A stretch of DNA of 64,000 nt from Tretioscincus oriximinensis (taxonomy: Eukaryota > Chordata > Lepidosauria > Squamata > Gymnophthalmidae), in NCBI GenBank assembly GCA_022410635.1, contig JAJVDF010000127.1, positions 372,001-436,000 of the forward strand. Reading direction: 5' to 3'. Of the stretch, positions 53,601 through 64,000 are shown piece by piece. Numbering within the stretch: the first letter of the stretch is position 1; every line of letters starts with the position of its first letter. The notes beneath the pieces are model-generated. The model saw nothing but the letters and a program-made list of their open reading frames with translations. It had not been told where the DNA came from and did no database searches. Both the position numbers and the translations under genes were made by a program.

Positions 53601-55354
53601 CTAGGCTGGCCATCTAACTAAGATGTGTTTTGTGGCCAATGGTGATTTTTGGAGATGTTGAACAGGGTAAATGTGAATCTCAAGAAATAGAAACTAAGAC
53701 TGCAATCAATTCTATTTATTTTCAAAATTCATTTTATTTCTTACTAGCCCATTGCCTGAGTTAGTACAACTATGTGTGTGTTTCTAGCTTACTCTTCCTT
53801 CTTTTCTTCCTTCATGTTGGAGGTATAGTTCTTGTTTGAAAATCTCATTCTATATCCAAAAGTCTCAAAGTGAATTAAAAATAGTTTACAAAAATGAGCA
53901 TTAAAAACAATAAGAATGCCTGGAAGTGGATAAGCAAAGCTTTTTTTAAGCCAAAGGCTGTCTTTTGCAACTCTTCAGGTAGAAACATTCCTGCTCTAAT
54001 GCCAGGAACAAGAACAAAAAAACCTGAATTGTCTAATCTTTCTGTATACTAAATTGCTGGCTGCTCTCCATGGCAATTGGGTGAAAATATGTCTTGTGAT
54101 ATATAGAACATGGAAAAGCTGGGATATAGCATTCACAATTTTTGCAGGAATGTTTTCACAAAGCAGGAATGATTGTGGACTACTTGAAAGCATTCCATAC
54201 AAGATATGTATAAGGTCAATATAAGAATGCTTTTGGAATGATAGAGGAATAGCAAAATAATTAGCAACGTGAATGCTCTGTTCCTGCTAATTGCTTGAAC
54301 TATTCTTCAGTCAAATTACAAGAAGACTAATCCCAGTGACCATCTCATTCCCATTTTTATTTGCATATTATCTTTCAATAACAACAACACTTTACAATGA
54401 TCAGAAAACATAAATAAAAATGTGCATTAGCTATAAAATACAAAGGAAATAAACAAAGAGAAGCAAATTGATGCATTCTGCTGAATCTCTACGGTGGGTC
54501 GCACCTTTAGTCTGACAGCTGTTAAGACAGATAGCAGATACATTAAAGGAAGCAAGANTAACAGACCAGCCCAGATCTTCATCATGCTTCCAGCTAAGAG
54601 CATGCACAATTCCTTTTCCTTCAGAGGAAAAAATATGGTCCCCTCTCTTTTTTCCTGTGTTGCAAAATGACCCCCCAAAATTATGGGAGAGAATAGCAAG
54701 AAAGTCTAGGCATCCCCATGGCTATTTCTTCACCTTAAATCATGCTATCTCTCATCTGCAATGTTTGGGTTTGAGGCCATTTGCCAACTTCTTAGTATTC
54801 TTCTCTGAGCTAGCAATGCTCAAAACCAATGTGGCCTGGAACAGCACTCCTTATTTCTCTATGCAAATGAGGAAAGTAAAAATCACCACTCACACTATAA
54901 CTCTGAGAACCAAAATCGTGGACAGTGCCTCTCTATTTGAATTTCACAGTGTGGCATAACTGAACAGTATCATGCAATAAAGAAAATTATACCCTCTACA
55001 TTTGAAGCGTATAATAATACGATGCACACTTATAGTTAGGCTTCTTATTGTGGCGCATGAGTAAGCTTTAAAAAAAGCAAGTTGACGTTTAGTGGTATGT
55101 GAAACAGATGGTTGGAAAGAACAAGCCTAGGCTGGTACACCAGGCCATAGTGAAAGTGTTGCCACATACCATGTCCTGTTCAACTTGGCTTAACCTGAGC
55201 TGTGATACATACCTGCCGTGTATGACAGAGTAGCAAGAGTTGGTCATATGAACCAAGCAAGTTGTTGTTGCTTACTAAGCAAAATTATCAGAAATGATAA
55301 GCTGAGTTATATGTGAAGTTTCTTCTTCCCAACCCAGTTATTTTTTCCCATTAA
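53601..55354. other. single-copy non-coding DNA
   Basis: Frames at 54427-54699 (minus) and 54657-54959 (plus) overlap and show no family match. Nothing else recognised. Confidence 0.45.
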
Positions 55355-55442
55355 TATATACTGCTCAAAACAATTAAGGGAACACTTTAACATACACTGT
55401 TATATTGAAGTGTTCCCTTAATTGTTTTGAGCAGTGTATATA
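55355..55442. mobile_element. mariner-like solo palindrome, 88 bp
   Basis: 'ctgctcaaaacaattaaggg' with 'aacactt' (55361-55387) is perfectly inverted at about 55408-55435 ('aagtgttccc…gagcag'), leaving a spacer of about 20 bases. The termini are flanked by TA-rich sequence, as for Tc1/mariner TA duplications. I recognise the 'ctgctcaaaa' terminus from Tc1/mariner-like elements in other vertebrates (from memory). Confidence 0.8.
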
Positions 55443-56564
55443 TTTTCCATTCAAGCTCTGATGTTCAGACAATGCCCTTATCAATAGTTATATAAAATGG
55501 CAAAAGAAATGGAGAGAGAAAAAAATAGAGGATATAAAGAAAACTATTTCACAAAAAAGTAAAAAAATCCTCCCTCTATTTCTTTCTTTTCAATATTTAT
55601 ATTTTTTTAATTGAAACAGCAAAGTAGTTTATAGATGTATTTAAAAACAATGGAAAAAACAAACCAGCATACATAAGCACTACAAAAACTCTGGGTAGGT
55701 AGGACAGACGTCAATTTGTACAGGGAAGACTTGTATGAGTAAAAAGAACATTTTTTAATATGTTCCTAAACTTTCCTCAAATATCAGAGAGAATCCTAAA
55801 GAGAATGTCCTTCTGCAATATGTCATTTAGTTAATACACTAGAACTTCTCCACATGACTTAAGCAATTTACTTCACTCTTTATTTAGTATGGGATTTAAA
55901 TGGCNGACACAAAACATTTAATTTCTCCAGACAGCAAACTGGTACTTAATGCAATTGTTTAAGTTCACCCAACGGCTTTGATATTCAAATTCTTTAACCA
56001 GCATCTTTTTCAAGTACAAGAGGTCATTATAATTCCACTTATGGGTTTTCCAAATGGTCATCTAAACTGGAATAGTAATAGAGACTCAGTAGTGTGTTTT
56101 AGGTTCTATGTTCCAGAAGGGTACATTAAANCTTTATTTTGTATATGTAATATACATATTTCTGTTCTGCAATGTTGGCAACCTTTTATGGCTTTCTAGG
56201 GGTCTTTGCTTTCTTGTCTAGAACTGTACTCTCTGCAGAGGTCTAACCCAGCTAAATGAAGTTTAAATAAATTTGTAGACACGTGAGCAGGAACTACTCA
56301 GAGGAAGATTGATAGGAAGAAAAACTGCTCTCAAGCACAAANTATCACCAACTGATCCCTATTCCACGATTCAGAATCAATGGACTTGCTACTTTATACT
56401 ACTCAGTGGCCTTTTTATGATGTGAAATGAGAGGATTGCTTATTCTCTTTCTCCATCAATGTGCTCTGTTTGGTAGGCCTTCTATGAAACATGCTTTGAA
56501 AATATATGCTAATGATACATTACCACAAATTACTCACTTTTTATAAGAGATTTTTTGTATATTT
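55443..56564. other. single-copy AT-rich non-coding DNA
   Basis: Nothing recognised. Confidence 0.45.
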
Positions 56565-56700
56565 AAAGGGACCCAAGCGACCTTTAAGACTAACATGGAT
56601 TTTAGATCCTGAATACCACTGATAAGTGCATCTTACCAGGCATCATACCATTTATAGCAAACTGATGAAGGCCTCAANTGTTTTTATATGTTAGTTTAAG
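56565..56700. repeat. dispersed palindromic family, decayed copy
   Basis: 'gggacccaagcgacctttaa', 'gactaacatggattttagat' and 'aaactgatgaaggcctca' match words of the family at 20210 and 60177. Confidence 0.5.
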
Positions 56701-56979
56701 CATTAGAGTTAAGGGGCAGATTCCTGCACTCCAATAGCAATGAAAAAAAATTGCAGGATATGGAAGTTAAACACACACTAGGCTTCCACACATATCTAAT
56801 TCCCATTTTCTGTACTAAAGCAAAACACTAATGAATCTCTGTACCAATTCAAAATATCAGCATTACAAGCACAAAAAGTGGTAGAAATCAAACGGGTAGC
56901 AACATCGCCTTCAATCCAAACCATAGGATCGTACATATATAGCAATCCCCTTCCTGAAAAGGTCTGTTGTCATGGAATT
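56701..56979. other. single-copy non-coding DNA
   Basis: Nothing recognised. Confidence 0.45.
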
Positions 56980-57322
56980 AAGAACATAAAAAGAGCCATA
57001 CTGGATCAGGCCACAGCCCCTCTAGTCCAGCATTCTGTCTCCAGATGAACCTGGGCAGTCAGAACAGAGGAAAGCAAAATATACACTTATTCATGACTCC
57101 CTGCAATTGGTATTTCAGGAGTCCTGCCTGTTGCTCCATCCTGGAGGCACCATCCAGACATCCATCCTTGTACCCATTTATACCCTTGGTGTCCATAAAC
57201 CTGTCTAGTCCTGTCTTGAAACTATCCAAGCTGTTAGCTACCACTACCTCTTCAGGAAGTAAATTCCACAGATGACACACTCTGAGTGAAAAAATACTTT
57301 CCTTTGTCTGTCCTCACTTTTC
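56980..57322 (-). mobile_element. CR1 LINE 3' end, minus strand
   Basis: Terminus 'aagaacataaaaagagccat', then 'actggatcaggccacagccc' and 'gtccagcattctgtctccag', where about 15 bases ('cacacagaggccc') are missing relative to other copies. The ORF2 C-terminus in reverse follows (57170-57290; complement reads 'LLPEEVVVANSLDSFKTGLD'). Truncated at about 57322. Confidence 0.93.
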
Positions 57323-57747
57323 AATTTAAAGCCATGCAGTNTGTGTGATTCATCAGCAGGCATTTTGTACAATCTGAAGGAATCCTTCATAAGGATCTTC
57401 AGCAATATGAACTTGGCAAACCACACGAGATTCCAGAGCGACATGTTAAACTTCATTTGCTCTTGGCTCACAGAGAATGTTTGGGAACTGTAGTAAAACT
57501 CGCAGAGAGCTGAAAATACCTATAGAAATCTTTGGGAGAAAATTCCAGAAAGCCCAAGTTAATGTGAAGTTAGTGCAAGACCAATAAATTGTTGCATTAG
57601 TTTAGAGTGAGGCCAGCACAGAATAACCCCATTTTCACCTGCTTTTTCCTCTGGTGAGCACAAGGCTTTAAGTATGACTAAAAAGGAAGCTTACATTTTA
57701 ATATGTAGAATCAGCATATGCTAATGACTCTTTCTCCACTATCTCTT
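57323..57747. other. single-copy non-coding DNA
   Basis: Nothing recognised. Confidence 0.45.
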
Positions 57748-57823
57748 ATTCTGGATTATATCCTTCTATCTATTTGCATTCTGGATTACATCCTTCTATC
57801 TATTTGCACCAGAATGCAAATAG
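57748..57823. repeat. 30-bp tandem duplication plus 15-bp inverted copy
   Basis: 57748-57777 and 57778-57807 differ at one base. 57809-57823 ('ccagaatgcaaatag') is the exact complement of 57770-57784, across the junction of the two units. Each arm contains the POU octamer word ATGCAAAT. Confidence 0.95.
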
Positions 57824-58245
57824 CAGGTCACTATTGCAGAATATTATTCAAAAAAAGCCCAATGCAGAAAGAGCCAGTGTTTGCTTACTGAAGCAAAAAC
57901 ACAAAATATGTTTTTATAGTGGAAGAGCTATTTTTATTATTGCTTTAAAAAAAACACAAGCACAAAAACCACTCTCTAATAAAACATTTAAGTCAGAGAT
58001 CTGAGAGTTCGTAAGAAATGGAGTCAGATAATGAAAGGAAAAATCTGGAGTTTTGTTTGTTTTTACTCCTTCTGAAGAAGTTTTTATTTTATTTTCCCTC
58101 AGAAAGCTGGAAATAATGAAAAACTTAACATACGCAACATTTTATTTTGAATTTATGAATAATAAATATTAGTGTATACAGCTCTAAAATGGTTTTGATT
58201 CCAATTATTTGTCTAAAAAAGACCTGCCTGTGTACAGAAATCTCA
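57824..58245. other. single-copy non-coding DNA
   Basis: Nothing recognised. Confidence 0.45.
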
Positions 58246-58310
58246 GAAGAAGAAGAAAAAGAAAAAGAAAAAGAAAAAGAAAAAGAAAAAGAAAAAGAAA
58301 GAAAAAGAAA

Positions 58311-58341
<31 letters not shown>

Positions 58342-58361
58342 GAAGAAGAAGAAGAAGAAGA
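58246..58361. repeat. (GAAAAA)n(GAA)n microsatellite
   Basis: Hexamer GAAAAA from 58256 to about 58330, with GAA units at both ends. No SINE body adjoins it. Frames across it are low-complexity artefacts. Confidence 0.95.
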
Positions 58362-59234
58362 ACTGACTCAAAGCTGATTCATAACCTTTTGTTCCTCTCT
58401 TCACAACTGATACATTGTGAAGAAGGTGGGGCTCTGAAAATTGTGATTAGCACAATATAGTTTCGGTCCAAGAAACTGAACTATATACTGTTCACTGTGT
58501 AGAGTCCAATGAGACTCCAATTTTTTAAAGGTTTGTACATATCACATTGGAATAGACGGGTGGATGATTTTACAGTCTGATTCTACTTCTACTAATATTT
58601 GTTTTTATTTGCCGTGAAGATTGATATGGTCATTTGCCTAATCCAAAAAATATTTTTATTTTTAAAATGGTTGGAATCTGCTTCGTATCTGTGTTCTGAG
58701 GAAGATAATGGAAACTGTTATTAAAGTTTATTATAATACTTGTTCTGTTATAATGAATTGTGAGTGAACTCCATAGGAGTTACTGCACGTTTTGGAGGGA
58801 AACTGCTACTTTCGTATTTCAGAAGGAATCAGTTTAAATTCTGGATGGGATTTCTTTTATTTAGCTACTCATCAGCACCAACTGAATTAAATCCAGTCAG
58901 GGGTGTGTGTGTGTATTTTTTGGGAAGGCACACTAACAGGACTATCTGTAGTATTTAAAGGTTCCCGCTCCCTGCCATTATCCCAGTTAACAGCCAATCG
59001 GCTATTTACATTTTCCCTGCAGAATTTAAACTGACTTCCCCACAGAACACAACAGGTAAAACCACATTGAGCACGCCTGTGCAGAAGCAATTTTTTGTAA
59101 TAAAAAAATTACAATAGTTTTCTTTTCTTCCCGAACAAAGTTTTATAACATAACTTTCTCAGTACAGNTGCCCACCATAGTGTTGGGTTAAAAAAAGAAA
59201 GCTGGACTTTGATTTAAATCCCCACTGTTTAAAT
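58362..59234. other. single-copy non-coding DNA
   Basis: Nothing recognised apart from 'agtttc…gaaact', a small hairpin near 58459-58477. Confidence 0.45.
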
Positions 59235-59640
59235 TTATCTTCAGTGTTGTTGNATAGTAATATCTTTGTCAGAACAAGCAATTCAACTCCCAACTGCTGA
59301 AAAGTTTTCAACTGCCGCTATTAAGATAATATTTGAATTGTATTAATAATTCATTAACTTGGTGTGTCTTGACTCTCCCATTATGTTGGAAATCTGTCAG
59401 CATAGCAAAAGCTTTAATACAACTGCCTGTTTGTTATAAACTGTATTGACAAATGGCAGACTTCAAGGTCTCATTCTTACACTGTATTATGAGTTTATAA
59501 GACAGCATTAATGAGGGTTATGTTTATTATTTTATTTTTTTTAACGTCGAAAATGAGAATATTTTGTAGGCTATAAACGGCACTTCATCAAAGTGCAACT
59601 ACCCAATTCACAAGAGTCTTTTGTGGACATATTTCAGCAG
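59235..59640. other. repeat-free stretch, candidate conserved non-coding element
   Basis: 'tattaataattcattaactt', 'gacaaatggcagacttcaag', 'tcattcttacactgtattat' and 'acagcattaatgagggttat' are high-complexity and rich in ATTA cores. No frame and no repeat. Inference only. Confidence 0.28.
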
Positions 59641-60176
59641 TGAGCTATGATGTACTTGAAATGAATCCCTTGTGGTCCCAAACACCTCCCATGTTCAAGA
59701 TTAGAGCATTTCTAGACCTAATGAAGATGTCTACCAATAATAGCAAATGATGCTTCCCAAATCTGTATTGTGCTCTATATAAAGCAGACAGAGTATACTA
59801 GTGAGGGAGGGGAAGGCAGTGTGGCCACCTAGATAACATAACCAAATTTCTAATTCTTTCTATGTTGGTTCTTAATCTGGATTAAAGATCTATGCAGAAA
59901 GAGTTTTGCATAGTGAAATTAAGCAGACGGTGTACTTTAGTTCTGAAAATTTCCTTAATTCTGAAATTTACATCTAATATTTAACTCATAACTTTGGCAA
60001 AACACTGCAGTGGTGGAATCCTCCAAATATAGTGATCACTGTAGTGAAGTTTTATCAGGGAACTCCATTGCTTCTACAAACTTCTAGTAATGCCAAAACG
60101 TTATAGTAATGCCTGCTGCATTCTTAATAGTCATTATTTGAAAATTGATAGGGGCAATACATAATATCAGTATATC
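59641..60176. other. single-copy non-coding DNA
   Basis: Nothing recognised. Confidence 0.45.
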
Positions 60177-60300
60177 TAGCAAAGGGATCTTGTAGCACCT
60201 TAGAAATGAATAAGAAAAAGATAGACAGCGTCTCTAAGGTGCTATGAGACCCATTCCTAGATATTCTGGACCCAGACTAACATCTCTGTTTCTTTCATAA
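60177..60300. repeat. dispersed palindromic family, short hairpin copy
   Basis: 'tcttgtagcaccttaga' (60189-60205) is inverted in 'tctaaggtgctatgaga' (60233-60249). 'cccagactaacatctctgtt' follows, the same end as in the 20210 copy. A further fragment 'gcagccatgttgatctatgc' lies at about 60569-60588, in the opposite sense. Confidence 0.7.
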
Positions 60301-60394
60301 CTTAGAAAAGGATGTGGATAGGTCCTGGAATACAAACCATTTTGATTTTGAAAATACACACTTCATGCTTGGACTAAAAGCTATGTGTGCCACC

Positions 60395-60462
60395 CTATGA
60401 TTGGCCAGCCTGAGACCTTCGAGTATAGGGCGGGATACAAGTACAAATAAATAAATAAATAC
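60395..60462 (+). repeat. L2-like 3' tail, plus strand
   Basis: 'ggccagcctgagaccttcga' and 'gtatagggcgggatacaagt' end in (AAAT)4. Very short; body absent. Confidence 0.8.
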
Positions 60463-61004
60463 TCAAAGTTTTGTCCCAATTCTGATAAACAGAAAAAATG
60501 TAAAGAAAGTACATGTGAAGCACATTCTAATGTTAAACGTTATTATTTTTAACTTTCAGGTGATTCTGCAGCCATGTTGATCTATGCCTCTTCTGAGTAT
60601 GAATGCTGGATTAGAGCAACATATTCTAGATAGGGCTGCAATTGAAAATGGCTGAAAACCTAAAACTAGTGCAAAATACTATAACTAGAATATTTACAAG
60701 GAATTCCTAGACAAATAGCTCCTTTCTTCACTAGATGTAATTTCTAGGAATAGGAGCTTGTCATCAATTAGATTGATGCAAATAGGTTGCCAGCAAATAG
60801 GCAGCAGGGTTCTATTAAAAAACATATCTATATCAATAAGAATAAATTCGTATGTGAAAATACACCTCCCCCACTGGTCCAAATCAATGAATATTCTAAA
60901 GTGAGCCACTGTTGCACAGGCCATACTCACCCATTTCATATTCAGTCCCCCCCATTCTCTGCCGAGCCAAGACACTGAGCCAACACCATCCACAGATACC
61001 AATC
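60463..61004. other. single-copy non-coding DNA
   Basis: Includes the small dispersed-family fragment at 60569-60588. Nothing else recognised. Confidence 0.4.
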
Positions 61005-61205
61005 AGGCAAGAGTCAGGCCAGGACCTGCTGGAGGATGAGGGGGAGGAGAAAGCTACGAAGTTTCCCAATGCCTGCTGCCATCATACCCAAGCAACCATG
61101 CACACTTCCCCCGACGGCTCAGTTGTAGCAGGCACTGGGAAACCTCATAGCCATGTTTGCACCACTGCCTCCTCCACTCCAGATGATCCCATCTGATCCC
61201 ACATC
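61005..61205. mobile_element. GC-rich imperfect palindrome, candidate foldback element
   Basis: 'gaagtttcccaatgcctgct' (about 61058-61077) is inverted as 'agcaggcactgggaaacctc' (about 61127-61146). Further out 'ctggaggatgagggggagg' pairs loosely with the complement of 'cctcctccactccag'. GC is clearly above the flanks, and the GC-rich stretch continues to about 61370. No coding capacity. Confidence 0.55.
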
Positions 61206-61823
61206 ACATCATCAATTGTCTGCTACCTGTTGCTGAATGGAGTAATGCAGACAGCCCCCCAACAGGACAAAGGGCTGCATTGCTCGTGTGGACCACCCAG
61301 AGGCTGCCGCAGCCCAGCCTGAGTCCAGGGGGCAGCAAAGCCATGACAAATCCCAGGTCGCGGACAAGGGGGGAACAAAGTGGGTTTCTTCTAGTAATCA
61401 AATAAAGCCTAGTGAAGAAAGGGCCATAGATATTTCACGACAGTGCTGAAAGATCTGCACTGGCTTCCTCTTTGCTTTCAAAGGATTTCAACCTTTCTTC
61501 TGTAATCACAGATGGCATAGAGACATAGTGTCTGCAATTTAGTATTAGGCACACCCTCTTTTGCTTAAGGTACTAATATACAGAATGAAACTCATACCTT
61601 TATTAAGCAAACATTTCTAGACAGAGAGTTCATGAAGTAAAGTCAACTCCACAGACAGTCAATATTTGGATAAGAACCTTTTAGATTGTTTTGGTGTCAC
61701 ATGAACATTTAATGAAATGTGGGAGTTTTTGATCATTCATAATTATAAAGCCATATTGCTCAACACCCAAATGTATTATTTATTATTTATCATTTATTAT
61801 TTTTTATTATTATTTTTTATTAT
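61206..61823. other. single-copy non-coding DNA
   Basis: 61206-61380 is GC-rich and may be part of the same insertion. The rest is AT-rich and ordinary. Confidence 0.4.
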
Positions 61824-61863
61824 TATATTTATATTTATATTTATATTTATATTTATATTTATA

Positions 61864-61954
<91 letters not shown>
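61824..61954. repeat. (ATTTAT)n(ATT)n microsatellite
   Basis: TTA/TTT patches from about 61776 lead into (TTTATA)6 at about 61828-61864 and (ATT)29-30 at 61866-61954. Frames in it (poly-Tyr, poly-Ile) are artefacts. Confidence 0.97.
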
Positions 61955-61955
<1 letters not shown>

Positions 61956-62551
61956 CTCCTCTTTGGTGGTGACCGGTTAGGCCCTGGTCAGACACTTACA
62001 TTTGCTTTTAAACTTTCTTCATTCCTCAAGAATTAGCTTAATCTGGTTCTTCCCAACATTAATCTTCAGTCTCGAATTATATTTTTTTAAAAAAATCAGT
62101 GCTTCCTACCCAGCCCCCGTTGACTGAAAACTTTCAGCCACTATCTTACAAATGTATCACCTGGAAGGAAATATTTCCAGAGAGTGTATCTAGCTTGAAG
62201 CAATTGACACACTTCATTAGTAAGCAATACCAGCTTATAAAGGCAGGAATTCCTTTCAACATTATCATTTAATATCTCCAAATATTTACTTGAATACAAT
62301 TAAGGCGAATATTGGTGCCACAGTAAGCATACTGCGTGAGCATTTATCCCACCCAGCCAATGAATGTCAAGACATTTTAAATGCAGCATCATCAACTACG
62401 TGCCAACTCTATGTCTGACAAATAGTCCTCATCTCAAAACTGTCCTTCTGGGTCACTTTCTTTAGAAGTATAATGTTGCATAATTCAAAAAAATCAACTG
62501 CTAGAAATGAAAAACCTTAGGATTAGCCTTTAGTTACAATAAAGGCCATTA
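61955..62551. other. single-copy non-coding DNA
   Basis: Nothing recognised. Confidence 0.45.
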
Positions 62552-62800
62552 CAATCGAGACCCATGTGTCTGCCATGGAGAGGAGTGAGTACCCTCTACT
62601 TGCCTTATCTTTAGCCAACCTAGCTGTTCAAAAGCAAAAGTAACTGTGAGTAGATTAATAGGTACCGTCACAATGTGATGGAGAAGATAGAATATAAGCG
62701 AAAAATAGCTTATAAGTTGCTTTGAGTCCCTTCAGGTGAGAAAAGCAGGGTATAAAAATCCAGTTCGCCTCCTCCTTTTTTCCTCCTCTCCCTCCTCCTT
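62552..62800 (+). mobile_element. tRNA-derived SINE, decayed, plus strand
   Basis: It begins at a remnant B-box region ('tcgagacccatgtgtctgcc'). Then 'gagtaccctctacttgcctt', 'tagccaacctagctgttcaa', 'atggagaagatagaatataa', 'ttgctttgagtcccttcagg' and 'gcagggtataaaaatcc' run in the expected order. A TCC/TTC-rich tail runs on to about 62800. The A-box half is lost. Confidence 0.85.
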
Positions 62801-62929
62801 CCAGCCTTAAAATTATATTTATTTCCTCCCCCTCACCCCTCCCTTGAAAGAAAACCTCAACAACCAAAATTCTTGTTCAGGAAAGTTCGTGAAATAGCAT
62901 TTAATTGGATGCAGGAGGGAAACAGGCCT
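62801..62929. other. spacer
   Basis: A pyrimidine-rich stretch (62810-62846), then ordinary sequence. Confidence 0.4.
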
Positions 62930-63290
62930 CTACAATGTTGTATCTCTGTTGATTACTTTTCCATCAGTGACTCCAAGGCAGAGAAGGCTTCATTAGGGCA
63001 GGTCACCACCTTTGACACATCTAACCCTACAGAAATGAACCTTTTAGTAATGTGCCCCAATTGAAAAGCAGATTAATTTATGTGCTTGCTGGATTCATGG
63101 CTCCACTGCCTAATGCGTGGGTGATTTGTGTGCCAGTATTGCTCCCTGGTGAGGAATATGAAATAGCTGAATCATTTAATAGGAAGTTTGGAAGGATTCA
63201 GGCAGAGGCTACAGTGTAGTTAGGGTTTAATTACTTACATAATGCTGTGGTTTATATGTAAAACTAAACCATGATTCATATCTGGATATG
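62930..63290. other. repeat-free stretch, candidate conserved non-coding element
   Basis: 'ctgttgattacttttccatc', 'gcagattaatttatgtgctt', 'ggctccactgcctaatgcgt' and 'gtttaattacttacataatg' are high-complexity with homeobox-type cores. No repeat, no convincing frame. Inference only. Confidence 0.28.
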
Positions 63291-64000
63291 TTAACATGAT
63301 CTTCTCATCTAAATTAATGCCCCACTTTATCAGCTTATGCATTGAGCAATCAGAATGCTTTATTCCACAAACTTCTGAAATTATTAAAAAGGAAAGGAAC
63401 AAAAACCCCAGTTCATGAAAGAATCTACTCAGACNAGCCAGACTATATGTTTTAAAGGTATTATTAGTAGAGGATGAATGTTCTGAAGACTGCGAGTGGA
63501 ATGGTCTTCTAGCACACATACCTTGGTTGTCTGGCTCTGTCCTNCTCCCTGTTTACCTGCCACTACAACACCACCCACACTGGCTGCCACTACTCCTAAC
63601 ACCACTATTGTGATAGGTGGTGAAACTGCCTGTCAGAGCCAGCTGGGTTACTGNAGGCCCTGGTGCCCATCTGTCCATATTAGTGGGGGGGGGGGGAGCA
63701 ACCATAGCTTGGACACTAATTGTGTTCATTGACCTGATGTAGAGCAGTGATTGCTGTGATTTGCAGGACATGAATTTGTTAAAAGAGGATTTTATGGGAA
63801 ATCTCAATTAATTTACAGAAGTGTTTTTTTAATATTCTCCTGGATCGGCCTCTCTTGTCCATCAGCTACTGTCAACCATTTTCAAATGGAAGCTCACGAA
63901 CAGGGCAACAGGCCTTGTCCATCAGAAATGTGCTTTTTCAGTTCTCTGGTAGTTGACAGTAATATAACATCCACACTTTCAAATTAGGCCTCATTCCCAA
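63291..64000. other. single-copy non-coding DNA
   Basis: A 12-base G run lies at 63685-63696 and short ACC/CAC repeats near 63560-63610. Nothing else recognised. Confidence 0.45.

Noticed and set aside
55355..55442. Pre-microRNA
   Set aside because: Perfect arms with TA-rich flanks fit a Tc1/mariner mini-element; microRNA stems usually have mismatches. Small-RNA data could reopen this.
61005..61400. CpG-island promoter
   Set aside because: GC-rich, but CpG is not frequent and an inverted repeat explains the block better; no exon follows.
1..64000. Retroviral or LTR-element sequence
   Set aside because: I saw no LTR pair, primer-binding site, or gag/pol/env-like frame; the only RT remnants are CR1-type.

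Overview
The window looks like non-coding nuclear DNA of a squamate reptile (lizard, gecko or snake; not resolvable further from sequence alone). The argument is the repeat mix. CR1 retrotransposon 3' ends carry 8-bp terminal repeats (TTCTTATG type and ATTCTATG type). tRNA-derived SINEs end in L2-like tails of the form GGGCGGGATA followed by (AAAT)n, or in (TTC)n tails. hAT-like and mariner-like foldback elements are also present. I found no host protein-coding gene, no convincing exon, and no functional tRNA or rRNA gene. The reading frames that are protein-like are decayed CR1 reverse transcriptases; the remaining longer frames are microsatellite translations, antisense shadows of repeats, or chance frames.

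Layout. 1-9.4 kb: mostly single-copy AT-rich DNA with L2-like tails and two minus-strand CR1 copies (3755-4025; 5429-6897, which keeps a broken RT). 9.4-17 kb: SINE-rich block with a 215-base assembly gap inside a SINE's GAA tail, a roughly 390-bp imperfect palindrome (11.65-12.04 kb) and a diverged 151-bp tandem duplication (15.5-15.8 kb). 17-24.7 kb: GC-rich duplicated insert (19.2 kb), CR1 3' end, TTC/CTG microsatellite, SINE pairs and a large GAA/GAG array feeding into a two-part SINE. 24.7-33 kb: a CR1 tail split by a hAT-like element with 8-bp target duplication (26.18-26.33 kb), and two G-run foldback elements 0.9 kb apart (29.0 and 30.1 kb). 33-47 kb: CR1 of two subfamilies, several hairpins, a 425-bp inverted-repeat element (41.35-41.77 kb), and a plus-strand CR1 (44.0-45.5 kb) facing a minus-strand CR1 (46.0-46.8 kb). 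47-64 kb: SINEs, a 135-bp near-perfect hairpin (49.6 kb), a mariner-like mini-element (55.4 kb), AT-rich microsatellites and long single-copy stretches.

Function. Nothing here works as a gene set. The window is best read as intergenic or intronic DNA. Several long repeat-free stretches (8.4, 14.5, 31.7, 49.0, 53.2, 59.4 and 63.0 kb) have dense short homeobox-type AT motifs and could be conserved regulatory elements, but that is inference only. The most distinctive signal is how many unrelated large foldback (palindromic) sequences lie in 64 kb. At least ten are visible, most with no coding capacity, and some lack an obvious family assignment.
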